From positions 124,001 through 188,000 of the forward strand of contig NZ_JACKVK010000022.1 in NCBI RefSeq assembly GCF_025823185.1: a stretch of 64,000 nucleotides of DNA, given 5' to 3'. The DNA is from Mycobacterium yunnanensis (lineage in GTDB: Bacteria > Actinomycetota > Actinomycetes > Mycobacteriales > Mycobacteriaceae). The notes below the pieces were generated by a model, which had not been told where the DNA came from, did no database searches, and was given only the letters and a program-made list of their open reading frames with translations. Within the stretch, counting starts at the first letter, position 1. Every line of letters starts with the position of its first letter. Below are positions 9,061 to 16,337 of the stretch, in pieces. The position numbers and the translations under genes are program-made.

Positions 9061-10262
9061 TGACGGGCGCGGTCATCTGCGAGCCGGTGCGCACCCCCAT
9101 CGGACGCTACGGCGGAGCCTTGCGGTCGTCGACCGCGGTCGACCTCGGCGTGGCGGCGCTGCGGGGGCTGCTGGAACGCACCGCGCTGGAACCCGAGGCG
9201 GTCGAGGACGTCGTCCTTGGGCACTGCTACCCGAGCATGGAGGCGCCGGCCATCGGTCGCGTCGTCGCCCTCGACGCGGGTCTGCCGGTCACGGTCCCCG
9301 GCATGCAGGTCGACCGACGCTGCGGCTCGGGCCTGCAGGCCGTCATCCAAGCCTGCCTTCAGGTGCACACCGGACAGAACGACCTCGTCGTGGCCGGCGG
9401 TGCCGAGTCCATGAGCAACGTCGTGTTCCACTCGACCGACATGCGCTGGGGCGCAGCGCGCACCGGGGTGGCCGTGCACGACGCACTCACCCGCGGGCGG
9501 ACCACCGCAGGCGGTCGCCATCACCCGGTGCCCGGCGGCATGATCGAGACCGCCGAGAACCTCCGCAGGCAGTACGGCATCGGTCGCGAGGAACAGGACG
9601 AGCTGGCGGTGACCTCCCACCGCCGGGCCGTGGCAGCTCAGCACGACGGTCGCACCGCCGAGCAGATCGTCGCCGTCACCGTCGCCGATCACGTGGTCGA
9701 CACCGACGAACATCCCCGCGCCGACACCTCGATGGACTCACTGGGCACGCTGAGACCGATCATGGCACGCCAAGATCCGGACTCGACGGTGACGGCCGGC
9801 AATGCCAGCGGACAGAACGACGCGGCCTCGATGTGCGTCGTCACGACGGAGGCGAAGGCCGCCGACTTGGGACTGACTCCGCTGGTACGGCTGGTGTCCT
9901 GGGGCGTGGCGGGCGTACCTCCGAGCCTCATGGGCATCGGCCCGGTGCCCGCGACCGAAGTCGCCCTGTCCAAGGCAGGTCTCACCCTGGCCGACATGGA
10001 CCTCGTCGAGTTGAACGAAGCGTTCGCCGCGCAGGCGCTCGCGGTGATGCGCGAGTGGCACTTCACCGCCGCGGACCGAGACCGCACCAATGTCGCCGGC
10101 TCCGGCATCTCGCTTGGCCACCCGGTGGGGGCGACCGGTGGGCGCATGCTGGCCACCCTCGCCCGCGAGATGCACCGACGCGAGGTCCGATACGGGCTGG
10201 AGACGATGTGCATCGGTGGCGGACAGGGTTTGGCCGCCGTATTCGAGAGGGTGCGCTGGTGA
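9060..10262 (+). CDS. Acetyl-CoA C-acyltransferase (thiolase)
   Basis: 400 residues. The nucleophilic Cys is in RRCGSGLQAVIQA (about residue 89). NEAFAAQ, GHPVGATGG (catalytic His) and a second Cys in CIGGGQG occur in the C-terminal half, as in type I/II thiolases. It cleaves a 3-ketoacyl-CoA with CoA to give acetyl-CoA and a shortened acyl-CoA, completing the beta-oxidation step after the SDR. Its ATG overlaps the SDR stop, and its own stop overlaps the next GTG by 4 bases, so the three genes form one tightly coupled unit. Confidence 0.93.
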   Translation: MTGAVICEPVRTPIGRYGGALRSSTAVDLGVAALRGLLERTALEPEAVEDVVLGHCYPSMEAPAIGRVVALDAGLPVTVPGMQVDRRCGSGLQAVIQACLQVHTGQNDLVVAGGAESMSNVVFHSTDMRWGAARTGVAVHDALTRGRTTAGGRHHPVPGGMIETAENLRRQYGIGREEQDELAVTSHRRAVAAQHDGRTAEQIVAVTVADHVVDTDEHPRADTSMDSLGTLRPIMARQDPDSTVTAGNASGQNDAASMCVVTTEAKAADLGLTPLVRLVSWGVAGVPPSLMGIGPVPATEVALSKAGLTLADMDLVELNEAFAAQALAVMREWHFTAADRDRTNVAGSGISLGHPVGATGGRMLATLAREMHRREVRYGLETMCIGGGQGLAAVFERVRW

Positions 10263-11455
10263 CGACACGACTCGCGCAGACCGCAGGCCTCACCGACGTG
10301 CAAGCCGACATCGTCGCCGCGGTGCGAGACTTCGTCGACCGCAAGGTGATTCCCACCGCCGCCGACCTCGAGCACGCCGACGCCTACCCTCAGGAGATCG
10401 TCGACGACATGGCCGCGATGGGCCTGTTCGGGTTGATGATTCCACCCGAGTACGGCGGTCTCGGCGAGTCGCTGCTCACCTATGCCCTTTGCGTCGAGGA
10501 GTTGGCGCGCGGTTGGATGAGCGTGTCCGGCGTCGTCAACACCCACTTCATCGTCGCCTACATGATCCGCCAGCACGGCACCGACGACCAGAAGCGTCGG
10601 TTCCTGCCACGGATGGCGACCGGGGAGGTACGCGGGGCATTCTCGATGTCCGAACCGGAGCTGGGCTCCGACGTCGCGGCGATCCGCACCCGAGGCATCC
10701 GCGACGCCGACGGCGGCTACGTCATCACCGGTCAGAAGATGTGGCTGACCAATGGTGGCAGCTCCACTCTCGTTGCAGCGCTGGTGAAGACCGACGAGGG
10801 CGCCGACAAGCCCCATCGCAACCTGACGGCGTTCCTGATCGAGAAGCCGGCCGGCTTCGGAGAGGTCATGCCGGGGTTGACCATTCCCGGCAAGATCGAC
10901 AAGCTCGGGTACAAGGGCATCGACACCACCGAACTGATCTTCGACGGCTTCCACGTCGACTCCGCCAACGTGCTTGGTGAAGTGCCCGGGCATGGCTTCA
11001 CCCACATGATGGACGGCGTGGAGGTCGGTCGCGTCAACGTGGCGGCCCGCGCCTGCGGGGTGGGGCTGCGTGCCTTCGAGCTGGCCATCCGGTATGCCCA
11101 GCAGCGCAGTACCTTCGGCAAGCCCATCGCCGAACACCAGGCCGTCGCGTTCCACCTGGCCGAGATGGCGACCAAGATCGAGGCCGCCCACCTGATGATG
11201 GTCAACGCGGCACGGCTCAAGGACTCCGGCGAGCGCAACGACGTCGCCGCCGGGATGGCCAAATACCTTGCCAGCGAATACTGCTCGGAGGTCACCGAGC
11301 AGAGCTTCCGCATCCACGGTGGTTACGGTTACTCCAAGGAGTACGAGATAGAGCGCCTGATGCGCGACGCGCCGTTCCTCCTCATCGGCGAGGGCACCAG
11401 CGAAATTCAGAAGACCATCATCAGCAAGAGCTTAATGCGTGAGTACGAACTCTGA
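10259..11455 (+). CDS. Acyl-CoA dehydrogenase (FadE family)
   Basis: 398 residues, GTG start inside the thiolase stop (GTGA). Family landmarks: MSEPELGSDVAAI for flavin contact, GQKMWLTNGG in the beta domain, and FRIHGGYGYSKEYEIERL with the catalytic Glu in GEGTSEIQ near the C terminus. It probably feeds enoyl-CoA to the hydratase at 12184. Its last 17 bases overlap the GntR gene. The cluster has two acyl-CoA dehydrogenases (this one and the divergent 7040 gene), suggesting a branched or unusual acyl substrate rather than simple duplication. Confidence 0.92.
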   Translation: MTTRLAQTAGLTDVQADIVAAVRDFVDRKVIPTAADLEHADAYPQEIVDDMAAMGLFGLMIPPEYGGLGESLLTYALCVEELARGWMSVSGVVNTHFIVAYMIRQHGTDDQKRRFLPRMATGEVRGAFSMSEPELGSDVAAIRTRGIRDADGGYVITGQKMWLTNGGSSTLVAALVKTDEGADKPHRNLTAFLIEKPAGFGEVMPGLTIPGKIDKLGYKGIDTTELIFDGFHVDSANVLGEVPGHGFTHMMDGVEVGRVNVAARACGVGLRAFELAIRYAQQRSTFGKPIAEHQAVAFHLAEMATKIEAAHLMMVNAARLKDSGERNDVAAGMAKYLASEYCSEVTEQSFRIHGGYGYSKEYEIERLMRDAPFLLIGEGTSEIQKTIISKSLMREYEL

Positions 11456-12143
11456 GTCGCACTTCGTGTTGCGCCCACAACTGTCCGACGACGTGGCGCG
11501 CCACGTACGACGACGCATCTTCGACGGCACGTTGCGCGCGGGACGGTACTTGAGACTCGAGCAGCTGGCCGCCGACCTGGGCGTCAGCGTGACCCCGGTG
11601 CGCGAGGCGCTGCTCAACCTCTGCGCCGAGGGACTGCTGATTCAGCGGCCACGGCGTGGGTTCATGGTGTTGGAGTTGACCGCCCGCGACGTGGCCGACG
11701 TCGCCCATGTACAAGCCTTCGTCGGCGGTGAGCTCGCGGCCCGCGCGGCCGAGAACGTCACCGACGGTCGACTCGCCGAGTTGCGCGCGATCCAGGACGA
11801 GCTCGAACGGGCCTACCGCCACGACGATCTCGACCGGACGGTGCGGCTCAACCACGAATTCCACCGGCTGGTCAACGTCGTCGGGGACTCGCCCAAGCTC
11901 ACCCAGTTTATGTCGGCCATCACCCGATACGCGCCGGAGTCGGTGTTCCCCACGATCTCGGGCTGGCCGGCACAGTCGACGAGTGATCACCGACGGGTCA
12001 TCGACGCGCTCGCGCGCCGAGACGCCGGGGCGGCGCGTTCGGCGATGGCCGAGCACTTCACCCGCGGCGTCGAGCCGCTGACGGAGCATCTGGTCGACCG
12101 CGGGGTCATCGCCGCGGTCGACTCCGCACCGCCGTGCCTATAG
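11439..12143 (+). CDS. GntR-family regulator, FadR/FCD subfamily
   Basis: 234 residues. The N-terminal winged helix (about residues 10-75) contains LRLEQLAADLGVSVTPVREAL, the typical GntR recognition segment. An all-helical FCD effector domain follows, with the metal/ligand histidines plausibly in LNHEFHRLV and the C-terminal AMAEHF. Such regulators usually repress the genes around them and release DNA on binding an acyl-CoA or carboxylate. It lies inside the catabolic operon, overlapping the preceding gene by 17 bases, so autoregulation of 8320-14002 is likely. The GTG start matches the winged-helix boundary. Confidence 0.88.
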   Translation: MSTNSESHFVLRPQLSDDVARHVRRRIFDGTLRAGRYLRLEQLAADLGVSVTPVREALLNLCAEGLLIQRPRRGFMVLELTARDVADVAHVQAFVGGELAARAAENVTDGRLAELRAIQDELERAYRHDDLDRTVRLNHEFHRLVNVVGDSPKLTQFMSAITRYAPESVFPTISGWPAQSTSDHRRVIDALARRDAGAARSAMAEHFTRGVEPLTEHLVDRGVIAAVDSAPPCL

Positions 12144-12144
12144 T
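12139..12144 (+). promoter_or_regulatory. Possible internal -10 element (TATAGT)
   Basis: TATAGT overlaps the GntR stop codon, 39 bases before the enoyl-CoA hydratase start. It may give an internal promoter within the operon. Based on sequence match only. Confidence 0.35.
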
Positions 12145-12183
12145 GACCGTGGCAACCGCCATCCGACGAACCCGAGGGGCAAC

Positions 12184-12945
12184 GTGGCCGACGAAGTTCT
12201 GACCGAGCGCCGGGGGCGCACACTCGTCATCACCATCAACCGACCCGAAGCGCGCAACGCCTTCAACCTGGCGGTCGCCCAGGGTCTGGCCGACGCGATG
12301 GACGAACTCGACGACACCGCCGAGTTGTCCGTGGCCATCGTAACGGGTGCCGGTGGAAACTTCTGTGCGGGAATGGATCTCAAGGCGTTCATGGCCGGTG
12401 AGGTGCCGTCGATCCGCGGCCGGGGCATCGGTTTCACCGAGCGTCCCCCGCGCAAGCCGGTGATCGCCGCCGTGGAGGGCTACGCGTTGGCCGGCGGTAC
12501 CGAGATCGTGCTGGCAACCGACCTCGTGGTGGCGGCCAGGGACGCGAAGTTCGGCATCCCCGAGGTCAAGCGCGGTCTGGTCGCCGCCGGTGGCGGACTG
12601 CTGCGGCTGCACCACCGCATTCCGTATCAAAAGGCACTCGAGCTCGCCCTCACCGGGGACAGCTTCACCGCCGAGCAGGCGGCGCAGTGGGGTTTCGTCA
12701 ACGTGGTGACCGAGACGGGCGGGGCGCTCGACGGCGCTCTGGCCCTCGCCGAGCGCATCTCGGCCAACGGCCCCCTGGCGGTGGCGGTGACCAAGGAGAT
12801 CATCGTCAAGTCCGCCGGCTGGAGCGAGGACGAGATGTGGAGGAAGCAAGAAGAACTCACCACACCAGTGTTCTCGTCCAAGGACGCCATGGAAGGTGCC
12901 ACGGCGTTCGCCGAGAAGCGAGCGCCGAAGTGGACCGGCGCGTAG
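12184..12945 (+). CDS. Enoyl-CoA hydratase/isomerase (crotonase family)
   Basis: 253 residues from a GTG preceded by GAGGGG. The crotonase oxyanion-hole segments are visible: GNFCAGMDLKAF (about residue 60) and the second region ALAGGTEIVLATDLVVA (about 101-118) with FGIPEVKRGL after it. Members add water to trans-2-enoyl-CoA or isomerise double bonds. One acidic residue usual in hydratases (Glu in the GG-E position) is present as GGTE. It fits between the dehydrogenase and the SDR/thiolase in a beta-oxidation sequence. Confidence 0.9.
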   Translation: MADEVLTERRGRTLVITINRPEARNAFNLAVAQGLADAMDELDDTAELSVAIVTGAGGNFCAGMDLKAFMAGEVPSIRGRGIGFTERPPRKPVIAAVEGYALAGGTEIVLATDLVVAARDAKFGIPEVKRGLVAAGGGLLRLHHRIPYQKALELALTGDSFTAEQAAQWGFVNVVTETGGALDGALALAERISANGPLAVAVTKEIIVKSAGWSEDEMWRKQEELTTPVFSSKDAMEGATAFAEKRAPKWTGA

Positions 12946-12958
12946 CCGGGGCTGCCTC

Positions 12959-14002
12959 GTGAGCTCACGGGTGCTCGACGAGTTGGGTTACTACCTGCTG
13001 GCCGGTGCCGGCGGTTCGGGCCCCGCCGCCCTGATAGACGAGGCCCGCCGCGGTGAAGAGCTGGGCTTTGGAACGGCCTTCATCTCCGAGCGGTGGAACG
13101 TCAAGGAGGCGTCCTCGCTCGTCGGCGCGGCATGCGCGGTGACCAGCCGCATGCGAATCGCCACCGCCGCAACCAATCACAACACTCGCCACCCGCTGAT
13201 CACCGGGTCGTGGGCGACCACCATGCACCGATTGTCCGGCGGCCGCTTCACCCTCGGCATCGGCCGGGGCATCGCAGCGGTGTACGACGCCTTCGGGGTG
13301 CCCGCGGTGACCACCGCGCAGATGGAGGACTTCGCGCAGGTGATGCGCAGGCTCTGGCGCGGCGAGGTGGTGTTGGAGCACGACGGGCCGATCGGGAAGT
13401 ACCCCGTGCTGTACCTGGACTCGGACTTCGACGAGGACATCAGGCTGGGGCTGGTGGCGTTCGGTCCCCAGACGCTGGCGCTGGGCGGACGCCAGTTCGA
13501 CGACGTCATCCTGCATACGTACTTCACGCCGGAGACGTTGCAGCGCAGCGTGAAGATCGTCAAGGATGCCGCCGAGCAGGCGGGCCGCGACCCCGACGAG
13601 GTGACGGTGTGGTCGTGCTTCGCCACCGTCGGCGACCATCTCCCGGAGGAGCTTCGGCTCAAGAAGACCGTGGCCCGGCTGGCCACCTATCTGCAGGGGT
13701 ACGGCGATCTTCTGGTCGCCACCAACGGATGGGATCCGGAGGTGCTCCGACGCTTTCGGGCCGACTCCGTAGTCGCGTCGGTGCCCGGTGGCATCGACCA
13801 CAAGGCGACAACCGACCAGATCGAACACATCGCGACCCTGATCCCCGACGAATGGCTCGAGCCGTCCGCGACCGGCACGGCCCGGCAGTGCGTCGACCGG
13901 ATTCGCAAGGAGTTCGACTACGGTGCCGACGCGCTCATCATGCACGGCGCGACGCCCGACGAGCTGGAGCCGATCGTCACGGCCTACCGGGCGGGCGCCT
14001 AG
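12959..14002 (+). CDS. LLM-class F420-dependent oxidoreductase
   Basis: 347 residues, luciferase-like TIM barrel. RFTLGIGRGIAAVYDAFGVP and the conserved N-terminal strand/loop with FGTAFISERWNVKEAS match F420-using members of the family, which are abundant in mycobacteria. The substrate is unknown. Placement as the last gene of the acyl-CoA operon suggests it reduces or oxidises an intermediate or an aldehyde/alcohol. The GTG start lies 13 bases after the hydratase stop. Its final 26 bases overlap the convergent sigma-like gene. Confidence 0.85.
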   Translation: MSSRVLDELGYYLLAGAGGSGPAALIDEARRGEELGFGTAFISERWNVKEASSLVGAACAVTSRMRIATAATNHNTRHPLITGSWATTMHRLSGGRFTLGIGRGIAAVYDAFGVPAVTTAQMEDFAQVMRRLWRGEVVLEHDGPIGKYPVLYLDSDFDEDIRLGLVAFGPQTLALGGRQFDDVILHTYFTPETLQRSVKIVKDAAEQAGRDPDEVTVWSCFATVGDHLPEELRLKKTVARLATYLQGYGDLLVATNGWDPEVLRRFRADSVVASVPGGIDHKATTDQIEHIATLIPDEWLEPSATGTARQCVDRIRKEFDYGADALIMHGATPDELEPIVTAYRAGA

Positions 14003-14213
14003 GGACGCTCCCGAGCAGCCGCCGAAGCGCGTCGTGCAGCCGTAGTTTGACGATCTCCGACGGCAGGCCGACGGCGCCGGCGATCCGGTCGACCGACCAG
14101 TGCAGAGACGCGGCGCAGAACAGGATTCGCCGCTCGTCGGACGGCAGCAGTGCCATCGCCTCGGCCAAGGGGCACGCACCGAGCCGGGCACCGTCGGCTG
14201 GGGGTCGTGGCAC
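13977..14213 (-). CDS. Small stand-alone sigma-70 region 4-like protein
   Basis: 78 residues if it starts at the GTG at 14213, which has GAGGGG seven bases upstream. An ATG two codons earlier (14219) is too close to that site. The C-terminal 50 residues read as a sigma region 4 helix-turn-helix: LPSDERRIL, then a helix, VDRIAGAVGLPSEIVKLRLHDALRRLL. There is no region 2, so it cannot be a whole sigma factor. It might be a transcriptional regulator, an anti-sigma-like partner or a remnant. It ends inside the 3' end of the F420 enzyme gene and lies next to the polyketide genes. Confidence 0.6.
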   Translation of the reverse strand: MPRPPADGARLGACPLAEAMALLPSDERRILFCAASLHWSVDRIAGAVGLPSEIVKLRLHDALRRLLGSVPRRPPGRP

Positions 14214-14296
14214 GTGCATACCCCTCAGCGTGCCTGCCCACCTCGGCCACGTCATGGGGGCTAACCCCCATCTCCCACACTCATCTCCAGCCGCCG

Positions 14297-14800
14297 TCAG
14301 GCATATCCCAGCGCCGTGTTCTCGATCCGAATCCTCGTGTCGAGTACCAGGGCGTTGGCTGCGCTGAAGACGACCGCGGTCACCCACGCGGAGTGCATCA
14401 GCGGCAGGGCGGCCACCTCGGCCACGACGGCCGTGTAGTTGGGGTGGTGCATCCACCGGTACGGTCCGCGGCGCACCAGGGGGGCGCCAGGGATGACGAT
14501 GACGCGAGGATTCCAGTGCTTGCCCAATACGGCGGCACACCACCAGCGCACGACGGTGCTCGCCGCCACGACCGCGAGCATCGGCCAGCCGAGCCACGGG
14601 ATGAAGGGGCGGTGCAGCGCCCACACCTCCACCACGCAGGAGACCAGGAGCAGACCGTGCATCGTCGTCATCACCGGGTAGTGGCCCCGGCCGAACTCGC
14701 GGCCGCCACGGGCCAACGACCATTCGGCGTTGCGTCGGGACACGGCCAGTTCCACCAGCCGCTCGAGCCCGATCGCCAGAATGAACAGGGAGTAGTACAT
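14297..14800 (-). CDS. Isoprenylcysteine carboxyl methyltransferase-like membrane protein
   Basis: 167 residues with four to five hydrophobic segments. The C-terminal signature RRGPYRWMHHPNYTAVV is that of the ICMT family, which uses S-adenosylmethionine at the membrane. In actinobacterial and Bacillus clusters such proteins follow a type III polyketide synthase and O-methylate the alkylpyrone product. Here it starts 11 bases after the synthase stop, so the same role is inferred. The ATG at 14800 is preceded by an AGGCGG-like site. Confidence 0.85.
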   Translation of the reverse strand: MYYSLFILAIGLERLVELAVSRRNAEWSLARGGREFGRGHYPVMTTMHGLLLVSCVVEVWALHRPFIPWLGWPMLAVVAASTVVRWWCAAVLGKHWNPRVIVIPGAPLVRRGPYRWMHHPNYTAVVAEVAALPLMHSAWVTAVVFSAANALVLDTRIRIENTALGYA

Positions 14801-14811
14801 CGTCGAACCGC

Positions 14812-15924
14812 CTACCAGCTCAGCAGCACGAGTTCGAAGCTGAAACCCGGACCCATCGCGAGCATGACGCCAAGCGAGCCTCGCGCGGGCGGTGCGGCCA
14901 GGGTGCGGCCCAGGACGTCCAACACCGACGCCGAGGAGATGTTGCCGTGTTCGCGCATCGAGTCCCAGCTGTGGACGAGCGCATCGGGCGGCATGCCGAC
15001 CGCGCCCTGAATCGCCTCGATGACCCGGGGCCCGCCCGGATGGCAGACCCAGGTGGAGACGTCGTCGATGGACAGGCCGTGTTCGGCGAGGAATTCGTCG
15101 ACCTCGTCGCGCAGATGCTCATCGGCCATCTTGGGCACGTCCTTGGACAGCACCAGCCCGAATCCCTTCGTGCCGACGTTCCACCCCATGACGTCCACCG
15201 TGTCGGGAATGAGCCGGCTGCGGGTGGCCAGCACCGCCGGGCCCGACGCGATGCCACGGTGCTCGGGCGTGCGGTTGGCCCCGCGGGCGATCACCGACGT
15301 GGCGCCGTCGCCGAAGAGGCACACACCGATCAGGGCGGGAATCGTCGTGTCGTCGTGCTGCAGTGTCAGCGAACACAATTCGACCGACAGCAGCGCCGCC
15401 ACGTGGCCTGGGAAGCCACGAAGGTAGTCGTGGACGCGGGCCATTCCCGCCGCGCCGGCGACGCACCCAAGGCCGAACAGCGGGATGCGCTTGACGTCGG
15501 GTCGTAGGCCGACCCGGGTGGCCACCCGCGCGTCGATCGTCGGGACCGCCACTCCGGTGCTGGAGACCAGGAAGATCGCGTCGACGTCGGTGGGAGCGAG
15601 TCCTGCGGCGTCCAGTGCCGAGGTCAGCGCCTCGACACCCCATTGCGTGGCGACCTCGATGTACGCGTCGTTCGCCTCGGTGAAGTCGGCCATCGCCGGG
15701 TAGCGGGACAGGGGGAGCGCGAGGTTGCGGTGATCGACCCCGCTGGTGCGGGCGAAGCGCATGAACTCCGGTCCGTTGACCTTGGTGAGTTCGCGGGCGA
15801 CGTCGTCCTGGTGGTAGCGGTGGGGTCCGAAGGCAGCTCCGGTTCCCGCGATCGTCGGCGCACCAATCCTGGTGAAGTTGAGACGATCTGATTCGACTTG
15901 CATTTCGTGGGTCATACCGGTCAT
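14812..15924 (-). CDS. Type III polyketide synthase (chalcone synthase-like)
   Basis: 370 residues from the ATG at 15924; nearby ATGs at 15915 and 15903 and a GTG at 15990 are alternatives, none with a strong ribosome site. The catalytic triad is visible: Cys in LFGLGCVAGAAG (about residue 155), His in VCHPGGPRVIEAI (about 295) and Asn in HGNISSAS (about 330). It should extend an acyl-CoA starter with malonyl-CoA units and cyclise to alkylpyrones or alkylresorcinols, cytosolic homodimer. Mycobacterial relatives such as PKS18 use long-chain starters. It is paired with the methyltransferase downstream. Confidence 0.93.
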   Translation of the reverse strand: MTGMTHEMQVESDRLNFTRIGAPTIAGTGAAFGPHRYHQDDVARELTKVNGPEFMRFARTSGVDHRNLALPLSRYPAMADFTEANDAYIEVATQWGVEALTSALDAAGLAPTDVDAIFLVSSTGVAVPTIDARVATRVGLRPDVKRIPLFGLGCVAGAAGMARVHDYLRGFPGHVAALLSVELCSLTLQHDDTTIPALIGVCLFGDGATSVIARGANRTPEHRGIASGPAVLATRSRLIPDTVDVMGWNVGTKGFGLVLSKDVPKMADEHLRDEVDEFLAEHGLSIDDVSTWVCHPGGPRVIEAIQGAVGMPPDALVHSWDSMREHGNISSASVLDVLGRTLAAPPARGSLGVMLAMGPGFSFELVLLSW

Positions 15925-16139
15925 CACGTGGTGCCGGGCGCCGCGGTTCGACGACCGGGGTCCACTGTGAAGGTAAACACCATTGCCCACGATCGGGAAT
16001 ATCTACGGTGTGGGCGACCTCAAAAGAGTTGCCGTGGAGCCAGATTCGAGTGCGCAGGATAACCGTGCCGCCCGCGGCCGCCCTGTTCCAGGGCTGCCGG
16101 TTTGGTGCGGCCACGCTGCGACGTGGCTGTGTGCGCGGG

Positions 16140-16337
16140 TCAGCAGCAGCGCGGCTGGACCTCGCTGGCGCGGTACCGCATGCGCCAGTAGTCCCGCTCG
16201 GACATCACGGGCTCACCGGGATGCGTGCGCGCCCGGTGTGCCACGTACCGCCGGTAGTGGTTGTCACCCATCAGTGAGCCCCAGTACCAACCGATCTGGC
16301 GGCCGGCCCGTGCGACCCTGGAGGCAAGGCGTCCCAT
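16140..16337 (-). CDS. YbdD/YjiX-family small protein, CstA partner
   Basis: 65 residues, starting inside the 3' end of cstA (67-base overlap) with AGGAGGTG upstream of the ATG at 16337. The motif YRRYVAHRARTHPGEPVMSERDYWRMRY is typical of the roughly 65-residue proteins that follow cstA in many bacteria and assist its transport activity. C-terminal pair of Cys. Function beyond the association with the CstA pyruvate transporter is not established. A weak hairpin (GCCACG/CGTGGC) follows at about 16113-16130. Confidence 0.85.
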   Translation of the reverse strand: MGRLASRVARAGRQIGWYWGSLMGDNHYRRYVAHRARTHPGEPVMSERDYWRMRYRASEVQPRCC

